64,000 bases of DNA from an uncultured Paracoccaceae bacterium (GCA_947503925.1 CANNFQ010000013.1:62001-126000), one strand, 5' to 3'. Counted from the first letter of the stretch, positions 1 through 8,717 are shown. Numbers and translations: made by a program. The notes: generated by a model not told the origin, from the letters alone.

Positions 1-83
1 GCCGCAATCGCCTTGAGATCGGCCTGAACTCCGGCCCCGCCTGACGGGTCGGAGCCCGCGATGGAAAGCACATTGTGGATCAT
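1..83 (-). CDS. thiD: Hydroxymethylpyrimidine/phosphomethylpyrimidine kinase, N-terminal part (cut by window edge)
   Basis: Only the first 27 or so codons are present; the gene runs off the left edge. The start reads MIHNVLSIAGSDPSGGAG, which carries the glycine-rich substrate-binding loop (AGSDPSGGAG) typical of ThiD at this exact place. ThiD phosphorylates HMP and HMP-phosphate in cytosolic thiamine synthesis. Its ATG overlaps the thiE stop by 4 bases (ATGA), so the two are almost certainly translationally coupled. It is the third gene of a thiM-thiE-thiD operon under the TPP riboswitch. Confidence 0.9.
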   Translation of the reverse strand, partial: MIHNVLSIAGSDPSGGAGVQADLKAIA

Positions 84-718
84 CGGTGTTTCTCCAATTC
101 TTGCCGTAATCTTGCTGCTGCCAATTGCGGGTCATTCTTTCCGCAGATGGCTGAAACGACCGCCATGCCGTCACATCCAGCGGTCATGACATCGGTGCAA
201 TGGCCCTGTTTCAGACCGCCAATCGCAACGGTTGGTAGGCTTGCCAAGGCGGCCAGATCGGCCAGGCCGGACATGCCGATATATTGCTTGCTGTCTGTTT
301 TGGTGGCGGTTGCAAACACCGTGCCAAGCCCCAGATAATCAACAACGCTCGGGTCTGCGGCGCGGATATGCGCCGGGGTTTCGCAGGACAGCCCGATGAT
401 TTTGTCCGGCCCGAGGGCCGCGCGCGCCTGTTCTGGGCGCACATCATCCTGACCGATATGCACGCCATCGGCATCCGCAGCGATGGCTGCGGCCAAATCA
501 TCGTTGATCACAAGGGGGACGTGTGTGCCCCGCAGCGCCTGCTTTAGCGCGATAGCCTGCGCAACCCGGTCTTGCGTCGTTCCGGTCTTATCGCGCAGTT
601 GCACGAACCGCACGCCACCGCGCACCGCTGCCGTGACTGTTTCGACGAGGCCATGTGCCGCGCAAAGTGGGCCGTCTGTGACCAGATAAAGCAGGAGCTG
701 CCGTACATCTATGCCCAT
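80..718 (-). CDS. thiE: Thiamine phosphate synthase
   Basis: The 212-residue product has the usual ThiE length and its motifs in order: VQLRDK (residues ~39-44), VINDD (~70-74), GVHIGQDD (~85-92), a LGLGTVF/TKTD stretch (~130-142) and AIGGL near residue 165. ThiE joins HMP-pyrophosphate to hydroxyethylthiazole phosphate to make thiamine phosphate in the cytosol. It overlaps thiM by 10 bases upstream and thiD by 4 bases downstream, so the three genes form one transcription and translation unit controlled by the riboswitch ahead of thiM. Confidence 0.95.
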   Translation of the reverse strand: MGIDVRQLLLYLVTDGPLCAAHGLVETVTAAVRGGVRFVQLRDKTGTTQDRVAQAIALKQALRGTHVPLVINDDLAAAIAADADGVHIGQDDVRPEQARAALGPDKIIGLSCETPAHIRAADPSVVDYLGLGTVFATATKTDSKQYIGMSGLADLAALASLPTVAIGGLKQGHCTDVMTAGCDGMAVVSAICGKNDPQLAAARLRQELEKHR

Positions 719-1491
719 GACACCCGCGCCTCGTCCAACTCACCAGGTTGCACGGCATGAAGCGCATCAAGGAAGGCGACAACAAAGCTGCCCGGTCCGT
801 TTACCTGTTTGCTGGCGGCTTCACCTGCATGGGCGAAATGGGTCAGCGCCGCAACAGCGGCCTCCAGCGGCGGTACGACGGCCGCGTAACCCCCGGTTAA
901 GGCGGTCAGCGCGCAGCCCAATGCGGTCACTCGCGGCATGATGGCGTCACCGCCTGCGATGGTCGCATGGCGCGCACCATCGGTGACGAAATCCTGTTCG
1001 CCTGTTACGATTGTCACGCAGGCCTTATCGCGGGCGAGAGTGATGGCGCTGGTCTTTGCATCGGTTACCCCGTCGCCGCTATCCACCCCCTTGCCGTCGC
1101 CGCCGGCCCCCGCCAAGGCCATGATTTCCGATGCATTTCCGCGCAGGATCGCTGGCTTGAGATTGAGCAACTCTCGCGCGACACCGGATCGGTATGGCGT
1201 TGCGAAATGCGCGACCGGATCAAGCAACCATGGCACTGTCGCCGTATTCGCCGCTTTTGCAGCCATGTACATGGCATTGGCCCAAGGCGCGGATAATGTA
1301 CCGATATTGATCGTCAGGCTTCCAGATATCGGCACGAAATCTGCGACTTCTTCTATCGCATGGATCATTGCCGGTGATGCACCGGCTGCCAATGTGACAT
1401 TCGCCGCGATGTTCATGGCCACGTAATTCGTGATGCAATGAACAAGCGGAGATTGATCCCGCAATGTATATAGGGCGGCGTTAGGGGTCAT
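709..1491 (-). CDS. thiM: Hydroxyethylthiazole kinase
   Basis: The 260-residue product matches ThiM: PLVHCITNYVAMN near the N terminus, ANVTLAAGASPAM (~residues 30-43), ILRGNASEI (~114-122), a VTGEQDFVTDG segment and the phosphate-binding ALGCALTALTGGYAAV stretch near residue 190. It phosphorylates the thiazole alcohol for salvage. It is the first gene of the thi operon; the start codon sits 8 bases after a GGAGAG Shine-Dalgarno that can be buried in a hairpin of the TPP riboswitch expression platform. The combination thiM-thiE-thiD points to salvage of thiamine precursors rather than complete synthesis at this locus. Confidence 0.95.
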   Translation of the reverse strand: MTPNAALYTLRDQSPLVHCITNYVAMNIAANVTLAAGASPAMIHAIEEVADFVPISGSLTINIGTLSAPWANAMYMAAKAANTATVPWLLDPVAHFATPYRSGVARELLNLKPAILRGNASEIMALAGAGGDGKGVDSGDGVTDAKTSAITLARDKACVTIVTGEQDFVTDGARHATIAGGDAIMPRVTALGCALTALTGGYAAVVPPLEAAVAALTHFAHAGEAASKQVNGPGSFVVAFLDALHAVQPGELDEARVSWA

Positions 1492-1493
1492 GA

Positions 1494-1529
1494 CGTCTCT
1501 CCGATCCGGGCGGTCGTAAGAGACGGATC
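1494..1529 (-). promoter_or_regulatory. Expression platform of the TPP riboswitch: two mutually exclusive hairpins at the thiM ribosome binding site
   Basis: Bases 1519-1525 can pair with 1494-1500 (7 bp), which buries the thiM Shine-Dalgarno GGAGAG. Bases 1524-1529 can instead pair with 1503-1508 (6 bp), leaving the Shine-Dalgarno free. The two left arms overlap by two bases, so both stems cannot form cleanly together. I read this as a translational on/off switch; which stem TPP favours is inference. Confidence 0.6.
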
Positions 1530-1546
1530 AGGCCTACAAACCTAAT

Positions 1547-1621
1547 CCTGCCTCCCTCCGCCAGCATTATCTGGTTCAGGTTCAAAGGGTGCATCTCAGC
1601 CTTGCGGCGCCCCTGGCTTGC
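1547..1621 (-). promoter_or_regulatory. TPP riboswitch (THI element)
   Basis: Read on the minus strand, this leader contains the hallmark pieces in order: a GC-rich closing arm GGGGCGCC, the CTGAGA core (1595-1600), CACCCTTTGAACCTGA (about 1575-1592), and CAGATAATGCTGGCGGAGGGA (1554-1574). These are the conserved THI-box segments that bind thiamine pyrophosphate. It lies 55 bases upstream of thiM, the expected place for feedback control of the thi operon. Confidence 0.95.
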
Positions 1622-1700
1622 CGTTTTGGTAAAGGACGTGCGGTGGCAGTCAAGCCGAAACAACGATGCTGCCAGATCTTCTTGACCTGCGGATTGGGTG

Positions 1701-3062
1701 CTATCCCTGCGTCCCGACATCCGATGCTTGTTGGCGTCTGCCCGTCAGCCACCAGAACCGCCATGGCAAGGCAATTGCCGCCACGACCAGCCCGACCGCA
1801 TAGCCCAGCCATACGCCTGCTGCCCCAAACCCAAAGACAAAACCCAGCAGATAGCCGACTGGCAGCGCCAATGGCCAATAGGCGGCAAGGGTGATGATGG
1901 TGGGCAGGTTCATGTCGGACATCCCTCGCAGTGCCCCCAGTGCGGTGCCCTGAATGCCGTCCGCAACCTGCAGCAATGCCACAATCACAAAAAGCGTGAC
2001 GGCAAGGTCGATTACCGCAGGATCGTTGGACATCGTTTCGGCCATGGCGCGACCCGCGACGACAAAAACCACTGCCGCCAGCCCCTGCCACAGGGTGACC
2101 ATGATGAATGACGCTTTGACGATGGGTCGCAGCCTTGCGGGGTTTTCGGCACCAACAGTCAGCCCAACACGGATCGCCACTGCCCCCGCCATACCCAGCG
2201 GGATCATATAGGCCAGCCCGGCCAACGCATTGACGATCTGATGTGCGGCCAGCGCATTTGCGCCCAGCCAACCCATCATCAATCCGACGATGGCATAGGC
2301 CCCGCCTTCACCAGCATAACCAAGGCAGAGCGGCATGGCATCCTTGCACTGCTCCCAAACCTGCGCCCAGGAGACAGCCACCTTTTGACGAAATTCGACC
2401 ATCCCGGCTGCCTTGGATAGGACCAGCCATGCGGCCAGAAGCGACACGCATTGCGACAGAATGCTGGCCAGCCCAGCCCCTAGAATGCCGAGGTTCAGTA
2501 TGTGAATGAACGTATAGTTCGCCGGTACGTTGAACAGCACGCCAAGATAGGACAGGCCCACCGCTGTCCAGGGCCATTCGACCGCGTCGAAAAGCGCCTT
2601 CAGTCCGAAGAACAGGGTGAATGGAATGATCCAGATTGCCATCGATACCCAATAGGGCAGAAGGATCGCCAGAACTTCCTCTGGCTGACCAAGTGGGCCC
2701 AAAAACGGGTAGAGCGCAATCATCAAGAGCATGCCACTGCCGCCCCCCAGAAGGCAGAGGAGCAGCCCGCTACGCAGCGCCATGGCGACACGCGTTGGAT
2801 CACCAGCACCTTCTGCTTGGCTGATCTGGACTGACATCGCGGTGATGACCCCCCAAAGGGCCGATATCAGGATGATAAGCACAGCCGTCGTTACCCCGGC
2901 TGCCGCCAGCGGTACCGTGCCAAGGGGGGAAATCATCGCTGTGTCGACAACGCCGATCAACAACGCCGCCGCCAGCCCCACCATAAGCGGGACCGCCAAA
3001 CGGATAAGTGGCCAGAATTCGGCGCGCGTCGACGCCTGTGTTGAGGGGGATTGTTCAGACAT
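1701..3062 (-). CDS. MATE family multidrug/Na+ efflux transporter
   Basis: The 453-residue product is highly hydrophobic with about 12 membrane segments, the usual size for a MATE antiporter. The N-terminal part (PLIRLAVPLMVGLAAALLIG, then DTAMISPLG) matches the family's first helix followed by the D-T-x-M-x-G-like segment, and a second, related half starts near residue 240, as expected for the two-bundle fold. It sits in the inner membrane and likely exports organic cations. It reads in the same direction as thiM but ends about 80 bases before the riboswitch, so it is probably a separate unit. The substrate cannot be told from sequence. Confidence 0.88.
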   Translation of the reverse strand: MSEQSPSTQASTRAEFWPLIRLAVPLMVGLAAALLIGVVDTAMISPLGTVPLAAAGVTTAVLIILISALWGVITAMSVQISQAEGAGDPTRVAMALRSGLLLCLLGGGSGMLLMIALYPFLGPLGQPEEVLAILLPYWVSMAIWIIPFTLFFGLKALFDAVEWPWTAVGLSYLGVLFNVPANYTFIHILNLGILGAGLASILSQCVSLLAAWLVLSKAAGMVEFRQKVAVSWAQVWEQCKDAMPLCLGYAGEGGAYAIVGLMMGWLGANALAAHQIVNALAGLAYMIPLGMAGAVAIRVGLTVGAENPARLRPIVKASFIMVTLWQGLAAVVFVVAGRAMAETMSNDPAVIDLAVTLFVIVALLQVADGIQGTALGALRGMSDMNLPTIITLAAYWPLALPVGYLLGFVFGFGAAGVWLGYAVGLVVAAIALPWRFWWLTGRRQQASDVGTQG

Positions 3063-3373
3063 GATTCACCTGCCAGGCCGTTGCCTGGCGTAAAAGTCGC
3101 GTTGCGAAGCAGCGGCTTCGATTGTTCAGCGGGCGGTCAGCCCTGCGACGTGGTAATCATGGGTCCGATCCTATCGGGACATTTCACTGCCAGACCCGGT
3201 TAGTGCATTTTGTTGTCCGGGTCCAGTATATCGAACGCTACTTTCGGTGCCTGAGTGCCCTTGCCCTTATCGCCCGCTCTGTCGCAATCGTGCCCCAACA
3301 TGTCGGCTGGTTCTGTCGCCGCTGCCCGGTTTCGCGCAGACTGGCGTCAGAAAATCCAAGGGAGTCGTTGGTG
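3063..3373. other. Divergent promoter region between the MATE gene and the dehydrogenase gene
   Basis: These 311 bases hold no convincing gene. The reading frame of the downstream gene stays open back to 3122 by chance, but this stretch has no protein-like homology and the next gene has its own ribosome site. Three dyads are visible: GCCAGG/CCTGGC near 3074-3089, CGAAGC/GCTTCG near 3104-3119 and GACCCGG/CCGGGTC at 3193-3199 and 3217-3223. The last could be an operator for the dehydrogenase gene; no -35/-10 is certain. Confidence 0.5.
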
Positions 3374-5869
3374 ATGAAAACACAGGTCAAAGCATTGGTT
3401 GTTGGTGGCGGCGCTGTCGGCACATCGATCGCTTATCATCTGGCCAAGGCGGGTTGGGATGATGTGATGTTGCTGGAGCGCGATGAGCTGACATCGGGGT
3501 CAACCTGGCATGCTGCCGGTTTGCTGCCGCTTTTCAACATGTCCTTTCCCACGACTCATATCCACAAATATTCGGTCGATTTTTACAAATCGCTTGAGGC
3601 AGAAACTGGGTTGAATGCCGGTTTTGCCGTGGTCGGCAACCTGCGCATGGCCCAGACGCAGGAGCGGATGGATGAATACATGCTTTATGCCTCCACCGCC
3701 GAGACTTGTGATGTCCCTTACGTCTGGATGACTCCCGATGAGATCAAGGCGAAATGGCCGTTGATCAATACGGATGATTTGAAATGGGCCCTTTATCACC
3801 ATACTGACGGTTACATTAACCCCGCTGACGTAACGCAGGCGATGGCCAAAGGCGCCCGCCAACGGGGTGTCGCGATTGAACGCAAATGGCAGGCCGATGC
3901 GTTTCATTGGAATGGCGACGCCTGGGAGGTGACCTGTACCAAGATGGTGGAGAAGGGCGGCAACCTTGTTCCGTCTGACGAGCAGGTTGTGATCACAGCC
4001 GAGCATGTGGTGACGGCCTCTGGTAATCACGCCCAGACAACGGCCAAGAAGCTGGGCATCAAGATCCCGGCCATCCCGGTTGAGCATCAGTTCATCGTCA
4101 TGGACAAAGACCCGGCACTGGTCGATTTCCGGGCCGCGGGGAATGTCGAACACCCGGTGATCCGCGATGCCGATGCCCAGTCCTATGTCCGTGAGGAGCG
4201 TGGCGGCTGGATTTTGGGTGTCTATGAAAAGAACGCCCCGGCGGTGTTTGAATATGGCGTGCCCGATAGTTTTCGCGCCGATCTGTTCCCGCTCGATCTG
4301 GAGCGGATCGAGGACCAATACATGGCGATGATTCACCGCATTCCATCTTGCGAGGAAAGCGGGCTGAAGGATGATTTCAACGGGCCGATCTGCTATACGC
4401 CCGATGGTAACCCGCTGGTGGGTCCGGCACCAGGACTGACAAATATGTGGCTGGCGGAAGGGTTTTCCTTTGGCATCACGGCGGCTGGTGGCACAGGCTA
4501 TTATCTTGCGCAGATGATGGTTGATGGCGAGGCCGAGATCGATATGGCATCGCTTGATCCCAAACGCTATGGCAACTGGATGACAACCGAGTTCGCGGCG
4601 CGCAAGAACGAAGAATGCTACGACCACGTTTATATCCTGCATCACCCCGATGAGGAGCGGCCCGCCTGCAGGCCTTTGCGGACCTCGCCTGCTTATGATC
4701 GGCAAGCGGCCCGTGGTGCGCAGTTTGGGTTTGTGAACGGGTGGGAACGTCCGAATTATTTTGCGCCCAAAGGTTTTGACGACCACGCAAGCCGGTCCTT
4801 TCGGCGCGGTGGCTGGTGGCAATATGCGGTCGAAGAGGCAAAGGCGATCCGTGAAGGTGTGGGCCTGATTGATGCGACCGCATTCACCAAGCACCGGATC
4901 AGCGGGCCGGGGGCCACAGCATTTCTGGATTGGTTCACGACGAACAAGCTGCCCCGGGTGGGCCGGATCAACCTGACTTATGCGTTGACCTCACATGGGA
5001 CGACGCGGACGGAATATACCATCGTGCGTTTGGCGGAGGATGATTACTACCTCGTCTCTGCGGGGGGCTGGCACGCCTATGATCAGGATTACCTTTACAA
5101 GGCGATCATGGAGAAAGAGCCGGAATTTGGCCGGATCAATGAGCAGGACGTTACAACCCAATGGGGTGTGTTTGCGATTGCTGGGCCAAAATCGCGGGAC
5201 GTGCTGGCCGAGGTGATCAAGGATGCGGATCCCGAAACGGCCCTGTCGAACAAGCGGTTCCCATGGTTGTCAGCCAAGCAGATTGAGTTGGGCATGTGTC
5301 CGGTGAACGCGATCCGGGTGGCCTATACTGGGGAATTGGGGTGGGAGCTGCATCATCCGATTGAGATGCAGAACTATCTGTTCGATCTGCTTGAAAAAGC
5401 GGGTGAAAAACACGGGATGAAGCTGGTTGGTGCGCGGGCGCAGAACTGGCTGCGGCAGGAAAAATCCTATCGTGCATTCGGGACGGAGCTTGGCCGGGAC
5501 GCGACGCCGTTGGAAGCGGATTTGCCACGCTTTGTTGATTTGTCAAAAGAGTTTCACGGCAAGGCCGCGATGGAGGCCAAGGGCATCCGTTCGCAATGTG
5601 TGACCTTGCTGATCGATGGGCCGGATGATGCTGACCCATGGGGGCGCGAGGCGTTGTATGATCTGGATGGGACCCGTATCGGGCGTTTGACGTCAGGCGG
5701 TTATTCGGTAGCGTTCGAAAAGTCGATTGGCATGGGTTACGTGCCGCCCGCATTGGCAGCAGTCGGGACCAAGCTTCAGGTCAAGATGCTTGATCAGCTC
5801 TGGAATGCCGTGATTGTTGAAGACAGCCCCTATGATCCCAAAAACGCCAAGATCAGGGTCGATGGTTGA
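3374..5869 (+). CDS. Dimethylglycine/sarcosine dehydrogenase-like FAD enzyme with C-terminal GcvT-type domain
   Basis: From ATG 3374 the product has 831 residues, close to the family size. The start is chosen because AAGGGAG lies about 10 bases upstream, followed directly by the FAD-binding dinucleotide fold (ALVVGGGAVGTSIAYHLAKAG, shown to residue ~27). A DAO-type oxidoreductase domain fills the first half (SGSTWHAAGLLP; GFSFGITAAGGTGYYLA), and the second half is a folate-binding aminomethyltransferase/GcvT-like domain (YTGELGWELHHP; LRQEKSYRAFGTELG; GYVPPAL). Such enzymes oxidatively demethylate methylglycines and pass the C1 unit to tetrahydrofolate, a common step in glycine betaine or choline use by marine Rhodobacteraceae. 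The exact substrate (dimethylglycine, sarcosine or another N-methyl amine) cannot be fixed from sequence. Confidence 0.85.
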   Translation: MKTQVKALVVGGGAVGTSIAYHLAKAGWDDVMLLERDELTSGSTWHAAGLLPLFNMSFPTTHIHKYSVDFYKSLEAETGLNAGFAVVGNLRMAQTQERMDEYMLYASTAETCDVPYVWMTPDEIKAKWPLINTDDLKWALYHHTDGYINPADVTQAMAKGARQRGVAIERKWQADAFHWNGDAWEVTCTKMVEKGGNLVPSDEQVVITAEHVVTASGNHAQTTAKKLGIKIPAIPVEHQFIVMDKDPALVDFRAAGNVEHPVIRDADAQSYVREERGGWILGVYEKNAPAVFEYGVPDSFRADLFPLDLERIEDQYMAMIHRIPSCEESGLKDDFNGPICYTPDGNPLVGPAPGLTNMWLAEGFSFGITAAGGTGYYLAQMMVDGEAEIDMASLDPKRYGNWMTTEFAARKNEECYDHVYILHHPDEERPACRPLRTSPAYDRQAARGAQFGFVNGWERPNYFAPKGFDDHASRSFRRGGWWQYAVEEAKAIREGVGLIDATAFTKHRISGPGATAFLDWFTTNKLPRVGRINLTYALTSHGTTRTEYTIVRLAEDDYYLVSAGGWHAYDQDYLYKAIMEKEPEFGRINEQDVTTQWGVFAIAGPKSRDVLAEVIKDADPETALSNKRFPWLSAKQIELGMCPVNAIRVAYTGELGWELHHPIEMQNYLFDLLEKAGEKHGMKLVGARAQNWLRQEKSYRAFGTELGRDATPLEADLPRFVDLSKEFHGKAAMEAKGIRSQCVTLLIDGPDDADPWGREALYDLDGTRIGRLTSGGYSVAFEKSIGMGYVPPALAAVGTKLQVKMLDQLWNAVIVEDSPYDPKNAKIRVDG

Positions 5870-5882
5870 CAGATGCCAAGTC

Positions 5883-5908
5883 GTAAGATGGGTTTAAACC
5901 CATCTTAC
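5883..5908. repeat. Perfect 26-base palindrome between the dehydrogenase gene and the next small gene
   Basis: Bases 5883-5895 (GTAAGATGGGTTT) are the exact reverse complement of 5896-5908, with no spacer. The palindrome begins 14 bases after the dehydrogenase stop and ends just before the GGAGG ribosome site (5910-5914) of the next gene. It could be a dimer-protein operator, or an RNA hairpin acting as a processing site or attenuator. It is not a classic terminator because no T-run follows. Confidence 0.75.
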
Positions 5909-5919
5909 CGGAGGCACTG

Positions 5920-6210
5920 ATGGACGACAAAATAGAGGTTGAGAATATCAATACGCCAGGGCGGACCAGCCGGGTGGACCGTGCGAAATACGAGGCGATG
6001 AAGACCGCGATGTTGGCGACATTGCCGAAAGCATCGCCCGGGATGACGGCCAAGGAATCCAAAGAAGCGGCGAAAGCGTATCTGCCCGACGCGTTGTTTC
6101 CCGGTGGCGCAACTTCTGGCTGGTGGCAGAAATGCGTGCAGCTTGATCTGGAGGCGAAGGGTTTGGTGATCCGCGAAGCGACCAAGCCGCTCCGGTTTTA
6201 TCAGGTCTGA
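5920..6210 (+). CDS. Small DUF6958-like protein
   Basis: The 96-residue soluble protein has a clear ribosome site (GGAGG, 6 bases upstream). Recognisable stretches are VENINTPGRTSRVDRAKYEAMK near the N terminus (to residue ~28), then LFPGGATSGWWQKCVQLDLEAKG (~58-80). I recall this pattern from the DUF6958 family of unknown function; the match is from memory and not certain. The last 10 bases overlap the convergent acetyltransferase gene. The 26-base palindrome lies immediately upstream and may control it. Confidence 0.75.
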   Translation: MDDKIEVENINTPGRTSRVDRAKYEAMKTAMLATLPKASPGMTAKESKEAAKAYLPDALFPGGATSGWWQKCVQLDLEAKGLVIREATKPLRFYQV

Positions 6211-6917
6211 GTGGGTGATGCGGGCGTGTGAAGCGACGCTTTCTGCTGCCCGCCATCATCAAAATTTGACGGATCTAGCCAGGCTTCCAGCGCAGCCTTG
6301 ATCTGCGGCCAATCCTGATCGAGGATCGAAAACCACGCGGTATCCCGGTTGCGCCCCTTATAGACAAGTGCCTGTTTGAACAGCCCGTCATAGCTGAACC
6401 CAAGCCGTGCAGCAGCCTTGCGGGATGGCGCATTCAGCGCGTCGCATTTCCATTCGTAGCGGCGATAGCCGAGTTCCGCAAAGACCCGCCGCATCATCAG
6501 ATACATCGCCTCTGTCGCCATGCGGGTTCGCTGTAGTAGGGGCGAAAAAGCGATATAGCCAACCTCGGCCACGCCATTATCGGGCTGTATGCGCAGGAAC
6601 GATGCAACCCCAACGGCTTTGCCGCTTGTTTTGTCCAGGATAGAAAAGAACAGCGGGTCTGTGCTGGCGCAACATGTATCGAGCCATGCATAAAAAGTTG
6701 CCCGGTCAGTAAACGGACCGTTGGGCATATAGGTCCAGACAGCGCCGGTCTGGTCCAGACTATAGGCATCAAAAAGGTCATCGCCATGGGCTGTGGTCAG
6801 CGGGATCACGTCGCAGTAGCGCCCTTGCATGGGCGTGTGTGGGATCGGCGCGGCACCTGCCCAGTTCGGGACCGGCGCGCCGATAGGCTGCCCCAGCGCG
6901 TTGTGGTGCGCCATCAT
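6201..6917 (-). CDS. GNAT acetyltransferase, RimJ/RimL type
   Basis: The 238-residue product has the Acetyltransf_3 layout: substrate-side strands near residues 35-80, DKTSGKAVGVASFLRI (~100-115), AEVGYIAFSPLLQRTRMATEAMYLMMRRVF (~121-150, shown here as landmarks around the acetyl-CoA-binding turn QRTRMATEA), then KCDALNAPSRKAAARLGF (~160-178), the typical asparagine-containing turn of RimJ-like enzymes. It probably acetylates an amino group of a small molecule or protein N terminus. Its start overlaps the stop of the upstream oxidoreductase gene by 4 bases (ATGA), so the pair is one operon. Confidence 0.85.
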   Translation of the reverse strand: MMAHHNALGQPIGAPVPNWAGAAPIPHTPMQGRYCDVIPLTTAHGDDLFDAYSLDQTGAVWTYMPNGPFTDRATFYAWLDTCCASTDPLFFSILDKTSGKAVGVASFLRIQPDNGVAEVGYIAFSPLLQRTRMATEAMYLMMRRVFAELGYRRYEWKCDALNAPSRKAAARLGFSYDGLFKQALVYKGRNRDTAWFSILDQDWPQIKAALEAWLDPSNFDDGGQQKASLHTPASPTQT

Positions 6918-8005
6918 GCGGCCCCTTTGGTGAACCGCGCGGGTGACAGGGCGGCGGCGGACTGCGCGTCGATCTGCGGGCCGTTGCCTGCCACGATATC
7001 AGCCAGCAACTGGCTGGCGGCGGGCGACGATTGCATGCCATAGCCACCTTGGCCTGCGCACCAGATGAAATTCTGATCCGCCGGGTCCGGCCCCAAAACA
7101 AGCGTCCTGTCGGGGGCAAATGTTCGCAAGCCTGCCCAGCTTGACAGCAGGCGCACCACAGGTGTCGTCACATGATCTTCGTACCGCATCAGCCCTTCCG
7201 CCAGCACCATGTCATCGGCATAGGCGTCATGTGGTTCGGCCGGGCATTCATCTGCGGGTGAGACAAGCAGCGCCCCTGCATCGGGTTTTGCATACCATGC
7301 TTCGCCTGCACCAAAGAGCAGGGGCCAAGTACTGACATCATGCCCGCCCGGCGCGGGTAACCTTGCCATGGAGCGCCGCATGGGCGTGAAACCCAAGGCC
7401 GCAATCCCCGCCATTCCGGCAATCACATCGACCCAGGCCCCGGCGGCGTTGACGATATTGCGCGCGAAATAGCAGGTGTGTTTTGTGTTCACTTCCCAGC
7501 CGGTGGTGATGCGTTCGATGCTGATGACCTGTGATTTGGTGTTAACCTGCGCCCCGTTGCTGCGCGCCTGTCGGGCAAAGCTTTGCAACAGTTCATGCGT
7601 GTCGATATCCCAGGCATCGGCGTGATAGGCAGCCCTGTCCACCTTATTTGCGTTCAGGATGGGGATGAATTCCTGTGCCTCTGCCATCGTGATCGGGTCA
7701 AGATGCATCTGGACTTGATCGGTGTCGAACGCCTCTGCATCACCTGCGTCGCCGACCAGTAGCAGGCCGCGCGGTTTCAGGACGCCAACATTGGCATGAT
7801 ATTCCCGGCTGGCGGCATTTAGTGCCACCGTGGCCGGTTTGCCGTAGCTTTCCTCAAACATTGCGGCGGATCGGCCGGAGGCGTGATGGGCCAGGTGATC
7901 TTCGGCCTCAAGCACGGTGGTACTACCCAACGCGGAAAGCCGCGCTGCAGCTGAAATACCGGCAATCCCGCCGCCGATGATCAGAAAATCAATCATTGTA
8001 TGCAC
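6914..8005 (-). CDS. FAD-dependent amine/amino acid oxidoreductase (DAO family)
   Basis: The 363-residue product starts with a classic FAD-binding fold, FLIIGGGIAGISAAARL, and keeps the DAO-type features HHASGRSAAMFEESYG (~residues 40-55), VNAAGAWVD (~185-193) and the C-terminal CAGQGGYGMQSSPAAS segment (~325-340). It likely oxidises a D- or N-substituted amino acid to the imino acid. Two in-frame starts are possible, 8005 (MHTM) and 7996 (MIDF); the second places the FAD loop at the usual distance. It is coupled to the downstream acetyltransferase. Substrate is unknown. Confidence 0.82.
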   Translation of the reverse strand: MHTMIDFLIIGGGIAGISAAARLSALGSTTVLEAEDHLAHHASGRSAAMFEESYGKPATVALNAASREYHANVGVLKPRGLLLVGDAGDAEAFDTDQVQMHLDPITMAEAQEFIPILNANKVDRAAYHADAWDIDTHELLQSFARQARSNGAQVNTKSQVISIERITTGWEVNTKHTCYFARNIVNAAGAWVDVIAGMAGIAALGFTPMRRSMARLPAPGGHDVSTWPLLFGAGEAWYAKPDAGALLVSPADECPAEPHDAYADDMVLAEGLMRYEDHVTTPVVRLLSSWAGLRTFAPDRTLVLGPDPADQNFIWCAGQGGYGMQSSPAASQLLADIVAGNGPQIDAQSAAALSPARFTKGAA

Positions 8006-8118
8006 TTGGGCCGCTGCTGTGACGGCTTTGCTTTGTCATCATTAACATGGCGGCAACCTGCCATGCGGATGTGACAATGAAAAGGGTTCGTCCTATGCTG
8101 TTTTCAGGAGGATTGGTG

Positions 8119-8715
8119 ATGGGACGCGAAGATGTGGCGGTGTGCCATTGGCAGGGCGACGTGGCCGAGGTGCGGTTGCATCTGGACAGTCAGGAACTGA
8201 CCCTGCGCGGTGATATTCGGGCTGCGATTGGCCGGCCTGAGATGAAGGCTGTGACACTGTGCGAGGAGGGTGTCCGTGTGACGACGGATCGAGGCGATCT
8301 TGTCATGGAAATGGTCGAGATTGAGGCTGGGCGCTGGCACAAGGCACTGTTGAAACCGCCACCCAGCCTTGCCCAGAAGTTGGGCGTTTCGGCGGATGCC
8401 CCGGCCTTTGTTCTGGGCGTTGTTGATGATCCGGTGTTACACAACGCGTTGTCCGGTGCTGTCGTTGATGATGCCACCAATGCGTCGCTGTTATTAGCAG
8501 TTGTGTTGGATCAGGCCGCGTTGGGGACCGCTTCGCAATGCGCCATAACATATCCCAACAAACATATCTGGATGCTTTACCGCAAGGGAAAGACGGCACA
8601 GATCAACGGCACGCAGGTCCGAACACATATGCGCGACCTTGGCTTTATTGACAGCAAGTCATCGGCCGTGTCGGATCAGTTGACCGCGACCCGGTATCGG
8701 TTACGCGCCGACTAA
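8119..8715 (+). CDS. Protein of unknown function
   Basis: I do not recognise this gene with confidence. From ATG 8119, which has a good CAGGAGG site 7 bases upstream, it encodes about 198 residues. The first half is beta-strand-like and rich in charged residues; the end (HIWMLYRKGKTAQINGTQVR, then HMRDLGFIDSKSSAVSD and TATRYRLR) resembles the tail of small DUF3052-like proteins, a weak impression only. No signal peptide or membrane segment is seen. A repeat element (type A) begins three bases after its stop. Confidence 0.7.
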   Translation: MGREDVAVCHWQGDVAEVRLHLDSQELTLRGDIRAAIGRPEMKAVTLCEEGVRVTTDRGDLVMEMVEIEAGRWHKALLKPPPSLAQKLGVSADAPAFVLGVVDDPVLHNALSGAVVDDATNASLLLAVVLDQAALGTASQCAITYPNKHIWMLYRKGKTAQINGTQVRTHMRDLGFIDSKSSAVSDQLTATRYRLRAD

Positions 8716-8717
8716 GC

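Noticed and set aside
3122..3373. N-terminal extension of the dehydrogenase gene
   Set aside because: The added 84 codons have no homology, and AAGGGAG sits properly before ATG 3374.
3500..4894. 464-codon minus-strand frame inside the dehydrogenase gene
   Set aside because: It is the antisense shadow of a GC-rich gene with strong homology on the plus strand; no family pattern in the shadow.
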